A stretch of 25,057 bases of DNA, from positions 1 through 25,057 of the forward strand of contig JADHZB010000297.1 of NCBI GenBank assembly GCA_015657535.1. The letters are read 5' to 3'. The notes beneath the pieces are model-generated. The model ran no database searches. It was not told where the DNA came from and was given only the letters and a program-made list of their open reading frames with translations. The stretch comes from Nephromyces sp. MM_2019 (Eukaryota > Apicomplexa > Aconoidasida > Nephromycida). The position numbers were made by a program, and so were the translations under genes. Positions 1 to 18,562 of the stretch are shown here, piece after piece (within the stretch, counting starts at the first letter, position 1; each line of letters starts with the position of its first letter).

Positions 1-319
1 ATCTTTGATATATAGAAATCATTCAATTAATAGTTACAAACACTAATCAAAAAGTTTCACTAGAGAACAAAAGTATAGAAACTAGATTAGATATAATTGT
101 TTTTGTGGATAGGATTCAAAGTTATTATTAGCTCCGATGTCTGTTACTTTTTAATTTATTTTGTTTAGTATCCAAAAATTCCTAACAATGCAAGTGTATC
201 TAACAAATTTTTCAGTTCAAATTGTGTCATTCAAGATAGTTACTCTCCTTTTTAAATCTAAAACATACAAGAATTGTAGAAAGTAAAACTTCTAATAAAA
301 TACAACTAGTTGATAAGCA

Positions 320-442
320 ATGTATCTTCTTATGTTTCAGAACATATTATCAAAATTTTCTAATTGGACATTAATAATCGTTACAAGTTATGGAAACACT
401 GGAGTCTTAATCAGCAATGATAAAGTTCAACTAAATGTTTAA
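320..442 (+). other. Short open frame, possible gene remnant
   Basis: An ATG-to-TAA frame of 40 codons starts with a hydrophobic stretch (MYLLMFQNIL) and has a mixed, protein-like composition further on (NTGVLISNDKVQLNV). It lies on the strand opposite to the four confident genes. I do not recognise the product. In AT-rich DNA a frame this short can occur by chance. It ends just before the degenerate repeat at 471-705, whose plus-strand translation also contains a KVQL motif, so the two could once have been one reading frame. Confidence 0.15.
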
Positions 443-470
443 ACAAGTTTCATCTAATTTACCCAAATAA

Positions 471-705
471 GTCTACAACTAATCTTCAACTAATTCTTAA
501 GCTAGGTGTCCAATTATATCTTCAAAAACATCTTTAACTATATTTTCAAACATATATTTTATTTTATCTTTTATCAAACCTACAGTTATTTCTACAACTA
601 TACCTTAGACTATATCTTTAACTTTACCTTTAATTATATTTTCAACCAAATCTACAACTATATCTAAGACTATATCTTTAGCTAAAAGTACAACTAATTT
701 TCTTC
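471..705. repeat. Degenerate tandem repeat (ACTATATCTT-type)
   Basis: Variants of CTACAACTATATCT, AAGACTATATCTTT and AACTATATTTTCAA recur about every 12-24 bases with many substitutions. Read on the minus strand, the frame gives an amphipathic pattern (such as DIVVDLVENIIKGKVKDIV) with only two stops over roughly 65 codons. Read on the plus strand it gives LQLYLRLYL-like blocks with stops. It may be simple-sequence DNA or the relic of a repeat-bearing gene; no intact frame remains. Confidence 0.5.
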
Positions 706-816
706 AAATGATTTATTTTTGAAATTAATACCACAATACTTATGTTTTATTTACTTTAATCAAGGATTATTAGATAATCTTAACAGCTTCTTGTTCGTCT
801 CAGATGTGGAAAATGA

Positions 817-995
817 ATGAAAACATCAACTGGAAAAATTGATAAGATTGTTTACACTACACAAACTGTTGTAGATGAAAGATTATACGAAATAAAGATT
901 TGGACTTAACGAAATACTTCCTAATTCGTTATATCAAGCGATGCTGCGATAATTATGAAAGAAATAGTTTAAAATTATTATGAATTAATTATAAT
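817..995 (+). pseudogene. Possible frameshifted coding remnant, product unknown
   Basis: From the ATG at 817 a frame of 30 codons ends at TAA 907-909 (start MKTSTGKIDKIVYTTQTVVD). A second frame overlaps its end and runs on as LDLTKYFLIRYIKRCCDNYE up to a TGA near 992. Both parts have protein-like composition rather than the Lys/Asn/Ile/Phe bias of random AT-rich sequence. The pair could be a frameshifted relic or two exons with an unseen intron. No family is recognised. Confidence 0.18.
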
Positions 996-1958
996 GTAAA
1001 CAGTATTTTTAAGTTCCAGTTTATGTCAAATTTAAGAAGCATGTATTGACCGATAAAGAGTTGAATAGATGATGATATTGATATAATATAATTAATTTAT
1101 TAGTACGAACCTTATAATTGAAATTTATAATTAATTTAAAAATTCAGACCTTGATACAACATTACTCATCTTCCGATCATCAATTTTAATTTTATAACTC
1201 CAAATATGTCAAGCAATTTAATACACATCTCGTATATGCAAATTTTTCGTCTTGTGTTACAAGTTTCTGACTAATACGAGTGTTATCTAAATGAATGTTA
1301 TAATTTTTATTTTTTTATGGATTAAAGAATTTAGTTATTTTCTGTTTGTAAGATAATACATTAGAGATTTCCCTAATAATTCAAAATTTTCTTCAATTAG
1401 ACATCCTCTTGATATGTTGGTTTTATGCTTGAATATTTTGTTTTAATCAAAAATAGAAGTTTTTAATAAATATTGAAAGTTCGTATCAAAGGTTTACTGT
1501 TAGCTAATTTGAATATTTTGTTTTATAAACATACACATGTGCAGCCAAAAATTGGTTGGATTTGTGCTATTTCTAAACGAATTGTTCTGATATAAATAGG
1601 TATGATATCCACTTTTATTTAAAAAGATCCCAAGTCTAAAATGATGAAAAAATGTTACATTACATATTTATCTCTACTAAATTTTGAAATTAAAGTATTG
1701 CTTATAAAAATTTTATAAATTACATTGATTATGAAATCTCAAACGTGTTATACTTGTGCGTAAAAATAATTGTTATACTTGTTGTTTCTAATTATGTGGA
1801 TATTTCCAAAAACTAGATCTAAACTATATAAGATGTGTGTAGTTAGTGTGTAATCTTGTAATTTATCAAGTGTTATTAGTAATGCTGCAATAAATAAATT
1901 GCACCTAAGTAGTTACATACTAGGAAAGAGTATATATATCAAGAGATGTGTGTCCATA

Positions 1959-9161
<7,203 letters not shown>

Positions 9162-11360
9162 TGAGAGAGATGTTGGGAGAAATAAATACAATATAGTAAT
9201 CTCAGATATGTCTGGCTATCATTAGTCTCAGCAATTCAGGAAAGTGTTCATATACATATTTTGATTATGCCTAGCAAGTGTTTGAGAAGTTTATATAGCT
9301 GCATAGAGCTTACGAGGCATCACCAATAAACCTATTGACATTTACAGGACTCTGAGGGATGATTGAAATTAGTGGCATATAATGTGTGAAAGGATTGCGG
9401 AAGGTGTGTGTAGTGTAGTGTATGTTACTTTGTTTAAGCTTTTAAAAGGTATTCCTATGCGATGTATATAGGGGTGGTACATGTGTGAAGTGTCTTAAGA
9501 CTTCACGTAATTGATATATAAAGTGTGGGAGTGTGCTCATTTATGTTTGTGTATTGTGTATGGAAGTTTCACATAGCGTTTTAATTGATTTATGAGCTAT
9601 GTATGTGGTGACTGGAGGTTTCACGTAATATTTTCAAATGATATGAATAGTGTGTGTGGGAGGGTGAGTGGTAGCTGGGGGCTTCACAGTGTGTATGATC
9701 TTGCCAATAATGTACATATATCTTTATAACCTAAATTTTATATATATTGGATTTATTTGAATTCTCAAATTTCTATAAGCAAGTACACATTTGTCATATG
9801 ACCTAAATGATATAGGTGTGTCTTAAGAAGGTATGTCATAACCGATATACCCTCTTATTTGAGGAGTTATAAATATAAATATATACTTATTTTAAAAAAT
9901 GTATGTATGTAGACAAATTAATGTAAATGAAGTCTACTCATCATGTCGACTTTTGCAGTCTGTTTGGTTTGTTTTTGCACAACTGTTTAATTGTTTGTCT
10001 AAATAAATATTCTACAAGGTATATCGTTATTAAATTTATGCAAACAAGATGATCTATATATGAATTGTAATATATACACACATAAATTTAAAAAATGTGT
10101 GAGTAAAGCTCTACCTTTCCCTTTATTCTTATTAAACAGTTTATTATTTTTTTGATCTGCTGCAAACTTTTCGTAATTTACTTAGCAAAAGCATACACTC
10201 TAGAAATATGGGAAATAAATAGTATCACTGAAAAACAAAAATATTTTGAACTATTTTTCTTTTAATTTTGAGGAAGCTTGTGTGTTTTCTCCTTACACAA
10301 GAAATTGTTAACTAGCTTTATGGCTTAAAAATAAGAGAAATATCTATTTAACTTCATAAAAACTATTTATAAATTTTAAATTTTAATTAAATTACACGTT
10401 CTGCAACTTTTTTATTGGTGTGTATTTAATCGTATCTGAGATCTACGAGCATTAAATGAGTTTATGTTTGAACACATTTGGATTTAAATTGTTTTGTTTT
10501 ACGTTATAGATTAATATTTATGACTTAGGATACATTTGTGTTACACATTTTTTGTATGCAAAATACAGTATAAATTGCATATCGATATATACACATCATT
10601 TTGCCTAATTAACATTGATTTGTATAGTAAAGATACATGTTCATCAATTACATATTGTATACATGTGTTACATGTTATATACATACACACACAAGGTAGA
10701 TTTTTACTCTACACAATTTGTGAAGAGATATTTTACACATAAGTTATTTATATACATAAACTTAGACATAAACAAAGTTGAATTTTAAATTATACACTTC
10801 AGTATATATACAAATAAAAACACCCTTGAAATATATGTCATATAGTTAGTAAAGATAATAGATTATTATCAAATAGGTGAATCGTTTCAGGAATTGCGCA
10901 TAAAGACCTTATTATAGGGAGATGAAAATGACTTAATAAGTGTTTAAAATTATTTAAACTCCTAAATTATATGTATATTGAAAGTTTATATTGTTATTAT
11001 TTTACCAAAACTTATGTTAATTTTAAAAATGAAAATTAAGGATGCTCCACCTATCTTCTAATTGTATAATAAATTATCTCACAAATTTTGGTGTCTAATT
11101 TATTCTGGCAAAGGTTTATAAATAAATACATAAATATTAGTTATATGAAAATTTACTATTTATCAATATCTGAAACTTTTATTTATCTTGATGATGATAA
11201 TGCTTATGCATGCAAAGCTTAATATATGCATATGTTTAATCTAGATACCCTTAAGAGAAAATTGTATAAATTTCAATAGAAAAGCAAAGTGATTGTACTA
11301 TATATGCATTTCTACTAGATTGTGTGTATTTATATTTTAAATAGGTTTGAATGTACACAT
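9162..11360. other. Intergenic region between CDPK and PF20 genes
   Basis: From about 9400 to 9700 it is TG-rich on the plus strand with a degenerate minisatellite. From about 9700 on it is AT-rich with few repeats. I see no gene I can support. Two short minus-strand open segments flanked by splice-like signals (10115-10180 and 9934-9998) are weak exon candidates. The plus-strand ORF at 10536-10742 looks random. The CDPK promoter should lie at the left edge and the PF20 3' end at the right. Confidence 0.55.
9495..9690. repeat. Degenerate minisatellite upstream of the CDPK gene
   Basis: Three to four copies of a block containing GGTTTCACGTAAT (variants GACTTCACGTAAT, AGTTTCACATAGC, GGCTTCACAGTG), followed by TTTTCAAATGAT-like sequence and a GTGTGTGGGAG tract. 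The period is about 60 bases. It lies about 330-530 bases upstream of the CDPK start codon. Confidence 0.6.
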
Positions 11361-14300
11361 CTACCTCTTTTTTATAAGTTCTATTGCTTGTTTTGTAAAA
11401 TTATTAAAAAAAATACATATTAATTAAACAGTTATCTTGATTCATTAATGGGTACACTTACGAGTTGACCAGATTTGAAAGGTACAGTCAGATGATGTAG
11501 ACGCTAAGTAGTTGTAGCTCATATCAAATTTAACAGCCTAAAACGAAATTTATAGTCTATTTATTAAGCTAAATTAAGTTGCTTGTGGGTAAATCAAATG
11601 ATTTTCAAGTTCGGAGATGCACTACCTAAGAGTAGCTACCTAAAACAAAACTAAAATCAATAAATAAAAGTCGGTTTTAAAAGCTAAGGTGTGAGGTGCA
11701 TTAAATTGTGTAAATTTAGGATAGATCTATGACCCGACAGATTTATGATTTAGGGATCTCCTAACCTGGACACTTCCCTTGTGGCCATTAATAGACCAAT
11801 TCTTTGAACGATCAGGTATATTTACACTTGAAAGAAATGAGAATCAATAGATATTTCCAGTTTGATTATATATTCTAGTAAATATATTTAAATGTGTTAT
11901 TTATTTTGCATACATGTTATTACATATTAATCGAAGATGAACTCGATGCTACAATAAGATTCAATCCACTCTCATCAAATGTTGAACAATTTGCAGACTT
12001 TGGCCCTAAAACAAATAGATTATTATAAGGGTTTACTGAGCAAACTAAAGAATCATAGTTGGTGCTTTCAATGAACTTAAACTTCATTTCAAATTCATCT
12101 ACAATATTGGATATGTCTATAATTTAATGAGATCAACGTAATCTAATTTTTTATAGCCTTGTATGTTTTAGAGCTATCTAAATGTGTAATTAGAACAGAC
12201 GCGCACAAATCTCGTTCACTATCGTTTTTACGTGTGCTACAACAATTCATTTCCATAGCTAATTCAGACTCGCATATTCTATTTCTGAGTCACACTGTGT
12301 GCGTATATATATAAGAGTTAGCTAAATTATAAAAAGTTGTGTTACCCAAATAAACTTCAACATGTTGATTGATGTTCCTAAGATCCCATAATTTGATATA
12401 TCCCTTTGTGTCACATGAAGAAACCGTATAACCCTGTTATTGAAAGCAGCTAGAAAAGCTTAGTCAATTCGAATAGGTATACATTTCTGCACTTAATGTC
12501 TATGTGTAACGTAGCTAATGAATTTTAGACACACCTGTGAGCTACATGACACATGATTACATGAGTTTTGATGACCATATAAGGTAAAACATGGTTTCCC
12601 AACTCTGAGATCCCACACACACACCTATAGCCAACAAAAAATACGGAAATCCTCATAAACGATATTTATAGAATTTGAAACTTTGAATGAGGTGTGTAAG
12701 TAATTATATATTTCTTCACATCTATAGAAACCTCATCAAAGCGTTTGGTTATTTTAAACTACACTCCCCCCAAATCACAAACCGTTTTGTCTCTTGAAGC
12801 TGTGCATATATTATTTGAATAAGGTAAAAAGCAGGCTGAGTTGATAGATGCTGTATGGCCTTTCAAAACTTGCCTGCACTTGAGCCTGACATTGTTGATA
12901 TAGGATGAGATGAGTATATATTTGAGCAAATCTCTTATTAGATGTGTACGTTTCAAAGTCAAACACTTTGCAAGTGGAATCCATAGAAGCACTCCCAATT
13001 ATTTGACCTAAAGGAAAATGTTTTCACGAATTAAATGTAACCTTCAAGCAAGTCCAATAACATAGCGAAATTAGAAATAGGTGAGTTTTCACGAGTCTAT
13101 AACTACCTCAGAATCCAACTATCCTAAGTTTGATAGCAATTTTTTATAGCAGAATATAGTTCTAAAATACCTACTTATTAACTGATAGGTTCTGACTAAT
13201 ATCATAAAACTAATTACACTTTCTTACCACTCGGGTGCACACACACACTCCACACGGGTTGTGCATGGTGGTTAATTGTCTCGAAAGGTAAATCCGAATT
13301 TGTTCTCCAAAGCTTGATGGTACCATCACCCGATGATGTAGCCAAGACTTTACCACTTGGGTGGAAACAGATATCACTTAGCCAACTCTACACAAAAATA
13401 TGTATAAATAATATATAAATATAACTGAGGCAATCCATTTGAAGCAAAGACATATCTTTATATGGAATAGTCAAAAAACTGTATCTAATAATGTGAAGAT
13501 GTTGATTTATTATCCTCAATTATCCAGTGGTCCTTTTGGTTAGTAAACAATACTTTGGTTAGAAATAATAGTTAAAATAGCTCAATCTAAGATGAGAGTT
13601 TGGAGTTCGACTTATACGAGTCAAGGATTGAACAATACAAAACCATGCGCACACTACAACTATAACCTAGTTTGATCTAAGATCCATTACATAGAATAAA
13701 ACAGAATTCATATTGAAAGGCATTAAATTTATCCAAGATAAAATCAAAATAGGTAAAGCTTGCATAAAGTTCATCCCGCCTTTAGCAATAATACAGACTC
13801 CTTGTTACCTGATGCTCTGATCCCGTGAGAACCAATTCAGCATTTGAAACTCTCCAAAGCTTCCAGCTACCATCATCTGACGCTGTAGCCACTGTTAAAA
13901 TCATAAATAATAATATAAAATACACTAAATTGAGTAGCTTAGATTGTAGCTCACAGTGTTGAGAATCAGGGCTAAAGGCAACACCAGATATAGCCGCTGT
14001 GTGGCCCTAATTTTATAAGTTATATTTTATAACGGAAGGTGATCTTTTCAATATACACATATATATAAGTATACCTTCTTAAAATGTAATAATTTCGATT
14101 GAGATTCAATAATAGTGGGGTACTTTGTCGTTCTGGATTCAATTCTTTTTGGTAACCTTGGCCACTTAAACGAGTTGTCAGTTACGCACTTTTTCACTGG
14201 TCATGCATTAGATAAAATATAAATGAAATAAAAGATGCCAGGGATTGAGTCCTTAGAAAACTTTTTCATAATTCACTATTTCATTTATAAAAAAATATAT

Positions 14301-17300
14301 AATTATTCACTTAGCAAATCAAGACAAATGAGTTCGATAGTTTATATAAAGCAAATCCAAAAACATGTACAAATTGTAATTTGTGGTGTGAAAAGGGCAC
14401 AAAATTAAAAATAATTTCTCCAAGCCTGTAACCCATTCTGTTATCTTCGAAAAGTAACACATTTGTAAAATATAAATAATCATCAAATTTTATTAGCTTT
14501 AGAAAACAAATTTTTTTAATGAATTCATTGTCACAAAACATACTTAAGAGCTTTTATAATTGATAAAGCTGTGCATAAGTGTAGGTAAATTTAGCCTATA
14601 TCCTAATGATACATTTACTACGACACTGATTATATGGATAATTGGTTAATGAGATGAACTAAATCATATATAAGAAATAAGATCAATACTTTTGTACCTG
14701 AAATAGTTTCTTTCTTAGGCTTCGTAGTTTCTGATGTGAACTCATTATTATTTTCAATTTCTGATGTTGCCTTCTTAAAGCTACTCAATTGATTCTTAAG
14801 GCTTTGATTTTGATTTGCTTTTTTATCACGATCTAATTTTAGTAAACTTTTCTCTTTGAGAGTTGCCTGAAAATTAATTTTGTTGTGCACTTTTCAAAAG
14901 TCGTTAGGCAATTGAATTTTAGAAGAATTACATATGAATTTCTAGTAAGTATGAATACAAGCAAGCATTTAAAATTATAAACGAACATGGGTTCGAGCAC
15001 ATAATGCGAAAGCAAAAATAAATTTTTTTGACTTTACGTTGATTGCACACACATGTAACATAACTCTAAAAAATTACAAGTCCACACATTTCCATCAATA
15101 GATTTTACACTTTTCAAAATTTTATGAAACATTAATCTATTATTTTTTAATCAACCTTGATTCTTTATGCAAATAATTTAAAGTGATTTGAAAATAACAG
15201 CACACTCCATTCATGTATTAGTGGCCTATGTGGAGGAAAAAAATTATAGATTTTTAATTACTAAATTCGTCTAGGAGTACCATTAACTTTAGATGAGCAT
15301 CGTTTATTTCCTTGCTAAACCCTTCCCTTTCTTTCAATAAGGTTTTGAGTTTTTCTTAAAATTGGAATGAATACATATAACAATATATTACACGAATGTA
15401 ATACTTGTTAAAATAAATCACCAATCTGAAATTTATTTTTTAGTACTAGTTTAGATATACATAATTATGCCATTTTTTAATTGGAATTTTTTGTTTCTCT
15501 GAATTACTTTCTAGTTCAAATTTCTCTTGTTGATATTGTCCTAGCATAATTAGATTCTCAGTTCTTTCTTTTTTGTAATTGTCAATAATTAATCTAAATC
15601 AAATGTATACAAATAAATATATATGTCTTAATAAGATTCGTGGGTAGTTCTAGCTAGTACAAAGTTCAGCTTGGTAACACTTTTATGCCTTGGAATTATT
15701 GGTAAATATGTGCATTTGTGTGTGTGTAGATTTCACAATTATCAGATTTTAGATTGCATCCGTTAAAATAATAAGATAGGCTGATATTCTAACATTGCCT
15801 AAGCATATTTAATTTGAATGGGTGTTTCTTGAATTCAATTATGACATCAAATCAAGGTTTTGGCTCATCTAAAACCATTCACAGATCTTATTCTACTTAC
15901 TTATTAAACCAAAACACAAATCTTGAAAATATAAAAATGTTACAAGTTATTTCTCAATAATTATACATGAATTGAAAATGCCAATATCAGATTAAGATCA
16001 AGCAGTAATTACTAGTTAACACAAATATTTAGTTACTAGTTAACTTATCTCCAAAATTAAACATGTAAATCGACTACTAGTGATAAACTATGCACGCTAG
16101 TACCTTAAGTGTTCCTCATGTTTATTGAACGTCTTACTATCTTCAATAACTTTCTTTATTGTCTGTCGTAATTCTAAATTTTCTTGATGCAAATTTGGCA
16201 CTTCTCTTATATATTTTGGCCACTTTGTCAAATTGGTTTGATTAGAGTCATAGGGGTTTTGGCTGAGACATTGCAATTGATACCACTCAGCCTATATAAT
16301 TATGAATTTTATAAAATATTAATACATAAGGGTGGATTTATTAATCATATCAGCTAAAATCCCTTAGGAGAATTCATTCAATATGTATTTAAAACGGCTG
16401 TCATTAAGAATATGATTTGCAATTTTAAGCATAGCTCTAAAGTTGTACAATGTTTCTTATGAACTTTTGGTGATTTTTTGACATTATAATTTCAACAAAT
16501 TATTTAATCTAACTTGAAAGCTATCAAGCGACTTATTGAGGCCATGAAACATCAAGAAATTCCTTATATAATCTTCTGGAGATGTGTACGTTTCTAAAGG
16601 CTCAGTATCTAATCATAGGAAAACATTATAACTAGAATTTTTCAATATACTTATTTACATATATGGTAATATATTTCTAGTTAGAAATAATAAAACACAC
16701 GTTTTCATATGAACACAAGTGCAAGCTTCAGGAACCCATTTTCATACATAAATTTCACGCACAAACTATTTAATGGAAATGTTTCACGCATACCATTTCA
16801 TGCATACACTCCACACAGGTGGATATATAAATATATTTCACAACTACAAGCCCATAGTTCTTAAACCTATGCATTCACACTTTGCTTACCCATCTTCAAT
16901 TCACTACTCCCACCATCTTCATCCTGTTTCGTATCATCTTCATTAAAGTTGTGTTGTATTTGAGCATTATCTAAATTTTCGGTTTCTAGTTTATTTTCAG
17001 TTACTTCTTCTTTGTAATTTTGATTTTCAGTTGTTTCTTTTCCTTTATAATCTATTTCTCCCTCTAAAAGGCAACACAATTGGGTGGGATTTGTGCGACG
17101 TTCCTGACTCTCATATTCGCTCAGACACAAGCATATAAATTATTTTCTATTTATTTTTAAGTATTCTAATTAGAATTTGATATTTTTTGATCAACTTTTA
17201 ATAAGTTTCGGGTGGATTTGAAGCTATTTATGATGCAAAAAATGAGACATTTCAAAATATTTATTGAAAGATTTCATAGATATCAGATAAACCTACTATA

Positions 17301-17535
17301 GACTTTTAAGACATGTCTTACACGCATCTCATGAATAATTATAAATGCTTGACTATGTTTCTTATAGAATAATATAGATCATATTGAGTGTCTCTATTCC
17401 TATTAAATTAAAAAATCCACGCTCACTTTTTTCGGGGATTAAAATAGAACACTATTGATGAAATAAATAAAAAGTTGATTAAGTATTCGTTGTAGGTTTC
17501 AAACCTTGTGCGTTCTTATCTTTATTTATTTCCAT
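11361..17535 (-). CDS. PF20/SPAG16-like axonemal WD40 protein, 19 exons
   Basis: PF20/SPAG16 is a central-apparatus protein of motile 9+2 axonemes, so it acts in the flagellum. Exons: 17535-17505, 17063-16890, 16608-16514, 16291-16104, 15593-15508, 15354-15281, 14866-14698, 14196-14075, 14006-13955, 13891-13809, 13387-13228, 13007-12950, 12885-12783, 12624-12535, 12433-12346, 12005-11924, 11826-11766, 11537-11462, 11380-11361. All are GT-AG and in phase, giving 603 residues (human SPAG16 is about 631). The Glu/Lys-rich N-terminus is followed by the family segment DYIRNFLMFHGLNKSLDSFQ (about 81-100), where human has a matching EDFL..FL block. A coiled coil spans about 130-260 and seven WD repeats about 310-597 (GHTAAISGVAFSPDS, SWLSDICFHPSG, GHTASINSACFLPYSNN). 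The 31-base first exon and 20-base last exon are least certain; without the last splice the protein would end six codons after the donor, at TAA. Confidence 0.9.
14311..14541 (-). CDS. Intronic open frame, possible nested gene or exon, faint Gar1/Naf1-like pattern
   Basis: A 76-codon ATG-to-TAA frame lies wholly inside PF20 intron 7 (14197-14697), on the same strand. Its composition is protein-like and not a repeat translation. The stretch VLLFEDNRMGYRLGEIIFNF, with a following VPFSHH, loosely resembles the beta-barrel core of Gar1/Naf1 proteins (G-x-I-x-x-x-F-G-P-x-x-H-P), but the GP is not intact and no RGG tails are present. No start context or flanking exons can be shown. It could equally be a chance frame. 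Confidence 0.2.
   Translation of the reverse strand: MFCDNEFIKKICFLKLIKFDDYLYFTNVLLFEDNRMGYRLGEIIFNFVPFSHHKLQFVHVFGFALYKLSNSFVLIC
15594..16103 (-). other. PF20 intron 4
   Basis: A 510-base intron, AT-rich, with only a short GTGTGTGTG run near 15717-15727. No repeat array or coding frame is visible. Other PF20 introns over 300 bases (17064-17504, 14867-15280, 13388-13808, 12006-12345) likewise hold nothing recognisable, unlike the repeat-filled CDPK introns. Confidence 0.65.
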
Positions 17536-18151
17536 ATTGAATTAATTCTACTTCCAAATAACTAAAAGCTTTCCCTCTAAGACTTTCTCCAAAACTACTC
17601 TTTTTTATTTTAATGTTGATTTCCTAGTAGATCTTTTACACATTTAATGTTTGGGTATTGTAGTTTTAATTTTTAAGCATAAATACGCCTAAATCAATTG
17701 TAGTTAGCTACAATAATAAAAGATAAATAGTACTTAATATTGTATATTTCATTTATTTAAGATTCAGAAATATTTGGATCTAAGATATAAGATCAAAATG
17801 ATCCACTTAAAGACACAAGAAACTCGAATTTAACTAATAAATTGAGATGAAAATTTGTTATGAATATATCAATATCACCACCATTGCTTGAAACATATTA
17901 TTATATAACCTTCAAAGTCAGTCTTAGATTAATATTCATGCAATATAAGCTACAAATAGTACAAAATTTAAACTACATTTTGTGACAATATGAACACAAT
18001 TTGCAGAAAGTTTTAGAACAATCTTCAATACAACTTAGATCAAAACAATTCTGATAAAATTGTAATCTAGATCAGGAATCTTAAGTTCTTTCTTTTCATA
18101 TGATGAGATGTGTAAAATAAACAAAAGGCATCATCGTGGATGGTGTATTAT

Positions 18152-18190
18152 TAGCTTTATTGTTATCTTTTTAGTTTTACAATAAAGCTA
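18152..18190. repeat. Perfect 12-base inverted repeat (hairpin)
   Basis: TAGCTTTATTGT at 18152-18163 is followed, after a 15-base T-rich loop, by its exact reverse complement ACAATAAAGCTA at 18179-18190. The RNA of either strand could form a stem-loop. It lies about 490 bases beyond the DHS stop codon, possibly in or beyond the 3' UTR. A role in 3' end formation is only inference. Confidence 0.75.
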
Positions 18191-18460
18191 GGTCCATTGT
18201 AGGTAACTGATTTTTTATCTAAGAATAAGTTCATCTTATCTATTTAGTGCTGTTAAGGTTATACTCAGATATCAAAACAAATATAACACAGCATATCTGA
18301 AGATAGTTATATACACATACCAGTTTACATAGATTTATCAACATATATAAGTACGGCTATATGTCAGCATATCCAAAATGTACACGAAAATAGATAAGCC
18401 TATACCATAGCTACACACACAACCCAACCCACATAGCCAAAAATGCAGCACATAGTCATA

Positions 18461-18562
18461 TCAGGGTGCAAAGCCAATAGATACGTATTTTTTTGCTTGT
18501 TTTTCCTGTACATCAGCGTCCAAGATATATCTGAATAAAGTCCGTGATTTATTAAACGTCAT
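18461..18562 (-). CDS. Small open frame, 33 codons, function unknown
   Basis: ATG at 18562 to TGA at 18461-18463, on the same strand as DHS and 117 bases beyond its stop. The peptide starts MTFNKSRTLFRYILDADVQE and ends KKYVSIGFAP. This balanced composition is unlike the surrounding random frames. Two internal GT dinucleotides (GAT-GTACAG and TAC-GTATCT) could be donors, so it might be the first exon of a longer gene. No downstream exon is identified. It may also be a small mitochondrial-type peptide or chance. Confidence 0.22.
   Translation of the reverse strand: MTFNKSRTLFRYILDADVQEKQAKKYVSIGFAP

Larger units (their letters stand above)
1..1958. other. AT-rich gene-poor stretch downstream of the CDPK gene
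   Basis: No complete gene is visible. The stretch holds a degenerate tandem repeat (471-705), short plus-strand open stretches at 320-442 and 817-995, and a 17-base direct repeat (TTGAATATTTTGTTTTA) at 1429-1445 and 1509-1525. The rest is AT-rich sequence with stops in all frames. TG microsatellites, frequent from about 2300 on, are nearly absent here. Confidence 0.6.

Noticed and set aside
13561..13640. tRNA-like A and B box motifs (TAGCTCAAT and GAGTTCGACTT)
   Set aside because: The spacing is too short and no acceptor, D, anticodon or T stems pair; it lies in a PF20 intron and is most likely chance.
14981..15010. GGTTCGAGCAC, resembling a tRNA T-loop
   Set aside because: No matching stems or anticodon arm can be drawn around it.
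15467..15507. A 4-base microexon between PF20 exons 5 and 6
   Set aside because: I first needed it to restore phase, but a GTAATT donor at 15507 joins directly and in phase to 15354, which is simpler.
18099..18210. Possible box C/D snoRNA (ATGATGA and a later CTGA on the plus strand)
   Set aside because: The boxes are over 95 bases apart, there is no terminal stem and no internal C'/D' pair, and an inverted repeat occupies the middle.
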